The notes under the pieces are model-generated. The model ran no database searches. It was not told the DNA's origin and saw only the letters and a program-made list of their open reading frames with translations. From JBMYYR01 sp049609625 (lineage in GTDB: Bacteria; Bacteroidota; Bacteroidia; Flavobacteriales; CAJXXR01), in contig JBMYYR010000056.1 of the NCBI GenBank assembly GCA_049609625.1, positions 1-11,393 of the forward strand: 11,393 nt of DNA, in the 5' to 3' direction. The translations under genes were made by a program, and so were the position numbers. Every line of letters starts with the position of its first letter. Position 1 is the first letter of the stretch. Of the stretch, positions 6,415 to 11,393 are shown piece by piece.

Positions 6415-7305
6415 ATGCAACTACTCAAAACACGTCATTTTAGCGCCTATTTTTCTGATACATTTTCTTTCTTTAGAGCCAATTTTCATCATTTAATTGC
6501 AACATTCTCACGAGTTCTGTGGCCATTTTTATTGATACAAGGCTTTGCTATGTTTTATCAAAACGAAATGTCCTTAGAAAGCCTGAACAGCTTCGATCAA
6601 TTTGATGCCTTTTCAAACCTTGGTTTAGCTACAATCCTGTATTATGTTTCATCAATATTACTCTCTGTTTTTTCATACAGTTTTATGCCCTTATACATGC
6701 AATTACACCTTAGAAAAGGAGCTGGAAATTTTGACCATTTAGATATTTGGGAAGGCTTAAAAGCTCAATCTACACGTATCACTTATTTGATTTTAGCACT
6801 TATTTTAGTTGCTATACCCGCCTATATTACACTAGGCATTGTTGTCCTTATTTCGCTCATAACCATCTTTGGTTTTTTTATCATTATAGGATTTACGTAT
6901 TCCTATTTTCAATTGCTCTGGTTTCATCATCTAAACCATAACGAACATAATCCGTTCGATTCTTTAGGCGAAACATTTAAGCACTACAAGGACAATTTCT
7001 GGGCAATAGTGGGCTCAACAACCATTTTATTGTTCGTCTTTATAGCCGTATTTACTAGTCTTTTCCTTGCCGGAACAATATTCGTTACAAATATTGATTT
7101 TTCTGATCTAGATCCCAATTTTATAAACCCCGAAGAGTTGATCGAGAAATTCACAACGACCCACTATGTCATATTTCAGATTGCGCTTTACGCGCTGATG
7201 TTTTATGTTAGCCTCATTCTTCAAATCCAGCAAGGCTTGGTCTATTACAGCTCCCAAGAAAACCAGCACAACACGTCTCTAAACGAAAGTATTGACCAAT
7301 TTTGA
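6415..7305 (+). CDS. Six-helix integral membrane protein of unknown function
   Basis: This 296-residue protein is strongly hydrophobic, with about six predicted transmembrane segments near residues 26-46, 68-95, 121-140, 142-170, 196-224 and 249-275. There is no cleavable signal peptide; the N-terminus has an amphipathic stretch (FSAYFSDTFSFFRANF) before the first helix. Two hydrophilic loops stand out: one around 100-120 with a WEGLK motif, and an acidic loop at 226-246 (NIDFSDLDPNFINPEELIEK). The repeated pattern of a short soluble segment with bulky aromatic residues before helix pairs resembles DUF-type membrane proteins common in Bacteroidota. I see no catalytic motif or transporter signature. 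The ATG at 6415 is the first in frame and has no Shine-Dalgarno sequence. A strong terminator at 7376-7396 and a promoter match beyond it separate the gene from psd. Function unknown; inner membrane location is inferred from the helices. Confidence 0.8.
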   Translation: MQLLKTRHFSAYFSDTFSFFRANFHHLIATFSRVLWPFLLIQGFAMFYQNEMSLESLNSFDQFDAFSNLGLATILYYVSSILLSVFSYSFMPLYMQLHLRKGAGNFDHLDIWEGLKAQSTRITYLILALILVAIPAYITLGIVVLISLITIFGFFIIIGFTYSYFQLLWFHHLNHNEHNPFDSLGETFKHYKDNFWAIVGSTTILLFVFIAVFTSLFLAGTIFVTNIDFSDLDPNFINPEELIEKFTTTHYVIFQIALYALMFYVSLILQIQQGLVYYSSQENQHNTSLNESIDQF

Positions 7306-7375
7306 CTCTTTATTCTTTGTCGAAAAATAATGATATTGTTTTATCACCGTATCAGCCAAAGTGCTTAGCGAATAT

Positions 7376-7396
7376 CCGAAGAGTGCTTCGGTTTTC
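7376..7396 (+). terminator. GC-rich intrinsic terminator after the membrane-protein gene
   Basis: CCGAAG (7376-7381) pairs perfectly with CTTCGG (7386-7391) across the four-base loop AGTG. TTTTCTT follows. This is the most GC-rich perfect hairpin in the intergenic regions of the window. It lies about 70 bases after the stop codon at 7305, the usual place for a rho-independent terminator. Confidence 0.65.
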
Positions 7397-7421
7397 TTAC
7401 ATTTAGATGATGTAGAATCCT

Positions 7422-7429
7422 TATATTTG
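7422..7429 (+). promoter_or_regulatory. -7 element of a probable psd-holA promoter
   Basis: TATATTTG matches the Bacteroidota -7 consensus TAnnTTTG exactly and lies 22 bases before the psd start codon. Transcription would begin near 7435, leaving a short leader of about 16 bases. The -33 region has TTTA (7402-7405) rather than TTG, so the match is only partial. Its position directly after the terminator supports a new transcription unit. Confidence 0.45.
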
Positions 7430-7451
7430 AGCAAATTTTTGAAACTTATTT

Positions 7452-8357
7452 ATGCCTAGCCAAATTCAATACATTGATCGAAAAACCCAAAACACCATAA
7501 CAGAAAAAACACCTGGAGGTGCCTTTATGCGTTTTATATACGGCGAAAATCCATTGGGAAAACTACTTCTGAATGGACTTTTTAAGCGTAAATTAATGAG
7601 TTTTTTATTTGGCAAACTCATTGACAGTAAACTTTCCAGAGCTCGAGTTCAGAGCTTCATCCAAGACTACAACATGGACATGTCGGATTACCTTGTGCCA
7701 GATTCAGGTTTTTCAACGTTTAATGAATTTTTTTACCGTCAGATCAAACCCGAAGCTCGGCCTATCGGCGAAGGTATTGTTTCTCCAGCCGACGGCAAAC
7801 TTCTAGTTTTCAACAAACTAGAAGACAGCCAAGCTTTTTTTATAAAAGGTGATTTGTTTGATGTCCGTTCGTTTTTGAACAACGAAGACCTAGCCAAGAC
7901 CTATCAACATGGTGCAATGGCAATTATTCGTTTGGCGCCCACAGACTATCATCGCTATCACTTTCCGGCTTCAGGTTTTGTTGGAAAAAATCATCAGATA
8001 AAAGGAGATTATTATTCGGTATCGCCCATTGCCTTGGATAAAAAACTACGCATTTTTTGTCAAAACAAACGCTGTTATTCCGTTCTGAAAACAGCAAAAT
8101 TTGGTAAAATTGTCATTTGCGACGTTGGTGCTACAATGACGGGCAGTATGATTCAGACGCACAACGAAAATTCTAATGTAAAAAAGGGCGAAGAAAAAGG
8201 CTATTTTGCCTTCGGAGGCTCCACCATTGTATTATTGTTTGAGCCAAATCAAATTAGCTTTGATACTGATTTGATTGAGCATACAAAAGCTGGTATTGAA
8301 ACGGCTATTTTGATGGGCGAATCTATTGGAAACAAACTTACTACAGAACAAAACTAA
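7452..8357 (+). CDS. psd: Phosphatidylserine decarboxylase proenzyme
   Basis: This 301-residue enzyme converts phosphatidylserine to phosphatidylethanolamine at the inner membrane, the last step of PE synthesis. The proenzyme cleaves itself between Gly256 and Ser257 in FGGST (254-258); the new N-terminal serine becomes the pyruvoyl cofactor on the small alpha chain of about 45 residues. SPADGK at 111-116 carries the triad Asp114, and DYHRYHFPASG at 165-175 carries His167 and His170, of which the second aligns with the triad His of E. coli Psd. Many enzymes have LGST at the cleavage site; here it is GGST, as in other longer PSD proteins of about 300 residues. The N-terminal region (FNEFFYRQIKPEARP, 90-104) is characteristic of this longer group. 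The stop codon overlaps the holA start by one base (TAATG), so the two genes are probably cotranscribed and translationally coupled. The ATG at 7452 has no clear ribosome binding site. Confidence 0.95.
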   Translation: MPSQIQYIDRKTQNTITEKTPGGAFMRFIYGENPLGKLLLNGLFKRKLMSFLFGKLIDSKLSRARVQSFIQDYNMDMSDYLVPDSGFSTFNEFFYRQIKPEARPIGEGIVSPADGKLLVFNKLEDSQAFFIKGDLFDVRSFLNNEDLAKTYQHGAMAIIRLAPTDYHRYHFPASGFVGKNHQIKGDYYSVSPIALDKKLRIFCQNKRCYSVLKTAKFGKIVICDVGATMTGSMIQTHNENSNVKKGEEKGYFAFGGSTIVLLFEPNQISFDTDLIEHTKAGIETAILMGESIGNKLTTEQN

Positions 8358-9358
8358 TGGATTTCAAGACACTCTATTCCGAGCTTCAAAACAAGATTTT
8401 TCAACCTGTGTATCTTCTGACTGGCGAAGAAACATTTTTTATTGATAAAATCAGTCAATATATTGAAGATAAACTTCTTAACGAAGAACAAAAAGCCTTT
8501 GATTTTCAAATATTTTATGGCAAGGACTCTAAAGCCCTTGATATTATTTCGGCTCTAAAACAGTATCCTTTGGTAGGCGAAAAACGCTTGGTAATTCTAA
8601 AAGAAGCTCAACAATTACGAGATTTCAAAACCTTAGGAACTTACCTAAAATCGCCCTTAGAATCAACCGTTTTTGTGATTTGCTACAAAGGTAAACCCAT
8701 CGACAAACGCTCGGCTTTGTATAAAAACTTGTCGAAATCCGTGGTTTTTTTCTATTCAAAAGCACTCTACGACAATCAGGCTGCCATCTGGGCAAAGGAA
8801 GAACTCCAAACACGAGGCTATACCATTAGCCCACCAGCCCTCGAATTGTTGTTAGAAAAAACAGGATCTAAGATTCAATACATTGATAATGAATTAAGTA
8901 AACTATACATTAACTGTAGTAAAGAGCAGCCGATAGACGTCAAAATTATCGAAGAGCAAGTCGGAATTTTAAAAGAATACAGCGTTTTTGAACTTCAAAA
9001 TGCCTTAATGAAGCGGGATGCCTTTCGATGTCAAAACATCATCTTGCATTTTAGTAAAAACCCTAAAAACTATCCGCTGACAATGACTTTGGCGGCCTTA
9101 TTTTCATGGATTTCTAAACTCATCATCGCCAACGGCATCCAAACTAAAAATGACTATGAAGCCGCAAAAACTATTGGCGTAAGTCCTTATTTTGTAAAGG
9201 ATTACATGCAAGCCAAAAGCCATTATAACCTTCGGAGAAGTGTAGCCATTCTCGACTTTATTCGCAAAGCAGATGCCGAATCTAAAGGCTTCGGCAATGT
9301 GAGCACATCACAGCACAACATCCTTAAAGAATTGATTTTTAAAATCATTCATATTTAA
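8357..9358 (+). CDS. holA: DNA polymerase III subunit delta
   Basis: This 333-residue protein is the delta subunit of the DNA polymerase III clamp loader. It opens the beta sliding clamp and works with the DnaX and delta-prime subunits at the replication fork. The N-terminal PVYLLTGEETFFIDKI (17-32) is the conserved delta opening, with a degenerate, non-hydrolysing nucleotide site. ALKQYPLVGEKRLVILKEA (66-84) is the clamp-contacting region. ALELLLEKTGSKIQYIDNELSKL (161-183) is the domain II helical signature of the family. The C-terminal collar domain includes RKADAESKG at 303-311, a conserved family motif. The length is normal (about 330-340 residues). The ATG overlaps the psd stop by one base, indicating coupling. 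Pairing with psd is a genomic arrangement rather than a functional complex. Confidence 0.94.
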   Translation: MDFKTLYSELQNKIFQPVYLLTGEETFFIDKISQYIEDKLLNEEQKAFDFQIFYGKDSKALDIISALKQYPLVGEKRLVILKEAQQLRDFKTLGTYLKSPLESTVFVICYKGKPIDKRSALYKNLSKSVVFFYSKALYDNQAAIWAKEELQTRGYTISPPALELLLEKTGSKIQYIDNELSKLYINCSKEQPIDVKIIEEQVGILKEYSVFELQNALMKRDAFRCQNIILHFSKNPKNYPLTMTLAALFSWISKLIIANGIQTKNDYEAAKTIGVSPYFVKDYMQAKSHYNLRRSVAILDFIRKADAESKGFGNVSTSQHNILKELIFKIIHI

Positions 9359-9392
9359 GTTTTTGTGAGCAAACTTAAAACTATGATTTTTT
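9354..9392 (+). terminator. Hairpin and T-run at the end of holA
   Basis: TTTAAGTTT (9354-9362) pairs perfectly with AAACTTAAA (9371-9379) across an eight-base loop. TTTTTT lies at 9387-9392 after seven more bases. The stem includes the holA stop codon. It is AT-rich and the T-run is not adjacent, so it is a plausible but weak rho-independent terminator. Confidence 0.4.
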
Positions 9393-9493
9393 GTTACACC
9401 TTTCTCATTTTTGGAAATGATTAAGCTGTTTGCGTCATTACAATTCCCCGAAGCCACAAACGCACCTTGTCCGCATCCAATGTAGCTCATAAA

Positions 9494-9522
9494 CAAAGCT
9501 ATTGTTGAGGTGTATTTTTCAA
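9494..9522 (-). promoter_or_regulatory. Strong Bacteroidota-type promoter match without a recognised gene
   Basis: On the minus strand, TTG (9522 to 9520) is followed after exactly 18 bases by TAGCTTTG (9501 to 9494). This is a perfect TAnnTTTG match with the same spacing as the helicase promoter. Transcription would start near 9488 and run leftward, antisense to the 3' end of holA. The promoter starts two bases past the stop codon of the phage-like gene. An ATG at 9490 opens a 60-codon frame to 9308, but its start would coincide with the transcript start and it is not recognisable. A small RNA, a leaderless small protein or a relic promoter are all possible. Confidence 0.5.
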
Positions 9523-9523
9523 T

Positions 9524-11257
9524 TTACTCCTTCAAAACTTCCCGACTTACGGTAGTTTTTAGTAAAACTTGTTTTAAAAGCTTCAATATGGTTTCTTGAT
9601 TGGTAAGACTCGGACTTGCTACATCGGCTGATAGCGTTTCATTGACATTTAAGGTCGTGTTACCTGTATTGTTTAAAGCATTTTTGATAGCCTCAGATTT
9701 TGACAAAATGCGCTCGGTTAATTGTAAAATTTCTAACTGATTATTTAGGGTAGCAGCATCAGCTAGCACGATGGTTTTATCAATTAAACTTAGTTGCTCC
9801 GAAGGGACTAATTGGCTGTATAAAATACTGCCATCAGCGGCTTGAATTTTTACTTCGATGCTATCTGGCACATTTGCAGGTGTGGGGAAATTGAGTAAGG
9901 TTCTAAAGTTTCCCGTGGCGGCTGTGGGTGCTAAGATTACAGAATTGTCATCATGATTAATAATGGTTATGTTCTGCATATTGGCAGGCGTCCACTCCAA
10001 ATCTATCAATTTATTGATACCTGTTGCGTCCTTGAAACCACCTTGTAATAAAGCACTATTAGCTAGAGTTACTGTGCCTGTGGTAATTATATCACCTGTA
10101 TAGGTATTGGTTTTGATAATGATGGTAGCGCCATCAAAAGCAAAGGCATTGCCTGCTGTGGCATCAATAGTTACATTATTTGTTCCTGTACTAATAATGT
10201 TTCCATCTCTGGAAAGTATTGTTTCAGATTCACCTGCATAATTGTCAAATAAAAACGATTTTGCTCGGTCGTAAAATTTTTGTGGGGTTTCTAATTCTGT
10301 GTATCCGTCTACAGTTGTTTTAGTGGTTTCTGTAATTAAATCATCCACAAACATAACCGTATTTAACTGTGTTCCGCCTGTTCCTTTCAGTTCAATATCA
10401 GACAATGATAAAATAGAATGATTGTATGAAACCATATTCATATCAAACAAATCATCCGTGTTATTATTTTTTGAACGATAATCCCAAGCGTATAAGCCCG
10501 TATTTATAGCACTTGATGATGCTCCGTAGCTGAGGTCTGCAATGACAGAGCCTATTAAAATTTCTTGAGAGGCAATATTTCCATTAACATCTGATGTGCC
10601 TGTATAAGTAAATGTTGGTTGTAAATCAATAGCTGGGTTTTCTTGATTGTATAAACGTCTATTGTCATAGTCTTGAAAATAAAGTTTTGCATCTGAAATA
10701 TTTCCACCTCCAAATTCTTTTATGTTCAGTGAAAATTCTTGATAAACTCTACATATTCCAACTGAACTATTATTACCCGTTATGTGTGGGCCAACATTTA
10801 ACTCAGTACCTGTTTTACTATTAATTAGATAAGGCCTGCAACCAGCCCACATTTTTACATCAGCAAAGTTTCCACGGCCACCTCCAGAATAATCCCTAAT
10901 AGACACATTTACATTTGGTGTGGCACTCGAAAACGCTAAGGCACCGGTACAATGTGTAGTTTGATAACCATTAAGTTGTTGAGCAGTTCCTACAATAGTC
11001 ATATCTCCACCAATAAAACTAAAGGCTGTGGATATAAAATCATCTGTTTCTTGTCTGATTTGATTTTGCGGATCTTGTGTTCTGTATATTAGCTTGGCGT
11101 TTAAGGAATTGATACGTACTGTACAATTATCGCCGTAAAACCCAAATTTACCTGCTTGCATGGATATAATTCCACCATTCCATGTTAAATCTCCGCCATT
11201 TTGAAAGGTAAATCTATTTGTAAAGCCTGTTCCACTATCATCTAAATATATGGCCAA
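9524..11257 (-). CDS. Large beta-rich phage tail or surface-fibre-like protein, possibly 5'-truncated
   Basis: The frame encodes 577 residues rich in Asn, Thr, Gly, Ser and Ile with few charges, a composition typical of beta-helical or beta-sandwich fibre proteins. Residues 1-130 alternate short strands and Gly/Asn turns (for example NGGDLTWNGG at 20-29). Residues 320-420 contain ETPQKFYDRAKSFLFDNY, followed by strand-turn repeats such as TGTNNVTIDATAGN. Residues 500-577 become helical (LEILQLTERILSKSEAIKNAL and ETILKLLKQVLL) and may form a trimer-forming coiled coil. No signal peptide, transmembrane segment or sorting tail is visible. The start is a problem: the first codon at 11257 would be TTG, with only a GAAGG one base before it. 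The frame stays open back to TGA at 11320-11318 without any ATG. A 5'-truncation or an upstream frameshift is likely. A phage structural protein is my best reading, from general resemblance only. Confidence 0.55.
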   Translation of the reverse strand: MAIYLDDSGTGFTNRFTFQNGGDLTWNGGIISMQAGKFGFYGDNCTVRINSLNAKLIYRTQDPQNQIRQETDDFISTAFSFIGGDMTIVGTAQQLNGYQTTHCTGALAFSSATPNVNVSIRDYSGGGRGNFADVKMWAGCRPYLINSKTGTELNVGPHITGNNSSVGICRVYQEFSLNIKEFGGGNISDAKLYFQDYDNRRLYNQENPAIDLQPTFTYTGTSDVNGNIASQEILIGSVIADLSYGASSSAINTGLYAWDYRSKNNNTDDLFDMNMVSYNHSILSLSDIELKGTGGTQLNTVMFVDDLITETTKTTVDGYTELETPQKFYDRAKSFLFDNYAGESETILSRDGNIISTGTNNVTIDATAGNAFAFDGATIIIKTNTYTGDIITTGTVTLANSALLQGGFKDATGINKLIDLEWTPANMQNITIINHDDNSVILAPTAATGNFRTLLNFPTPANVPDSIEVKIQAADGSILYSQLVPSEQLSLIDKTIVLADAATLNNQLEILQLTERILSKSEAIKNALNNTGNTTLNVNETLSADVASPSLTNQETILKLLKQVLLKTTVSREVLKE

Positions 11258-11393
11258 ACCTTCTGAATAACGAGTAAATCCGTTTACAGTTAGTTCTTTT
11301 CCTATTATTAATGCAAATCAAGGGTTAAAATATCAAGTTAATAAATGCAGCGGCGAGTCTTCCATAAGCATGTAGGGTCAATCCTTTGGTTGA

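Noticed and set aside
6182..6496. Overlapping frames on both strands before the membrane-protein gene
   Set aside because: They are AT-rich and biased to Ile, Asn, Lys and Phe as expected by chance, and the plus-strand frame runs into the start of the gene at 6415.
11258..11393. Partial frames at the right edge (plus strand from 11345; minus strand ending near 11324)
   Set aside because: They are too short and cut off by the window edge, and neither shows a recognisable family.

Overview
The window looks like a chromosomal segment from an AT-rich member of the Bacteroidota, most likely a flavobacterium. The protein families and their wording fit that group. Most genes lack a clear Shine-Dalgarno sequence. 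Several intergenic regions carry the Bacteroidota promoter pattern (TTG, about 18-20 bases, then TAnnTTTG). The genus cannot be named from this sequence alone.

Left part (1-4848): three genes run leftward. They encode an RhlE-type DEAD-box RNA helicase (138-1385), a group II PLP-dependent amino acid decarboxylase (1555-2778) and a Cys/Met-metabolism PLP enzyme of the methionine gamma-lyase / cystathionine gamma-lyase type (2972-4219). An Lrp/AsnC-family regulator (4384-4848) is transcribed away from the last of these. The 164-base divergent intergenic region holds three related operator-like elements, so the regulator probably controls both itself and the lyase gene, as MdeR does beside mdeA in Pseudomonas putida.

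Middle part (5012-7305): a BadF/BadG-type N-acetylglucosamine kinase-like gene points leftward, convergent with the regulator. A 548-base region without an intact gene follows. It contains a short reading frame that looks frameshifted. Then comes a rightward gene for a six-helix membrane protein of unknown function, ending in a clear GC-rich terminator.

Right part (7452-11393): phosphatidylserine decarboxylase (psd) and the DNA polymerase III delta subunit (holA) form a tight pair with a one-base stop/start overlap. Beyond holA, a long leftward reading frame encodes a Gly/Asn/Thr-rich, beta-structured protein resembling phage tail or surface fibre proteins. It has no convincing start codon and may be 5'-truncated. 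Just past its stop codon is a strong leftward promoter match with no recognisable gene behind it; its transcript would run antisense to the end of holA.

Most of the window is ordinary housekeeping DNA. The features most worth a second look are the operator array between the lyase and its regulator, the orphan promoter near 9500, the start-less phage-like frame, the frameshifted small frame near 6000 and the hairpin plus T-run in the helicase leader. I found no CRISPR array, tRNA, rRNA or complete insertion sequence.
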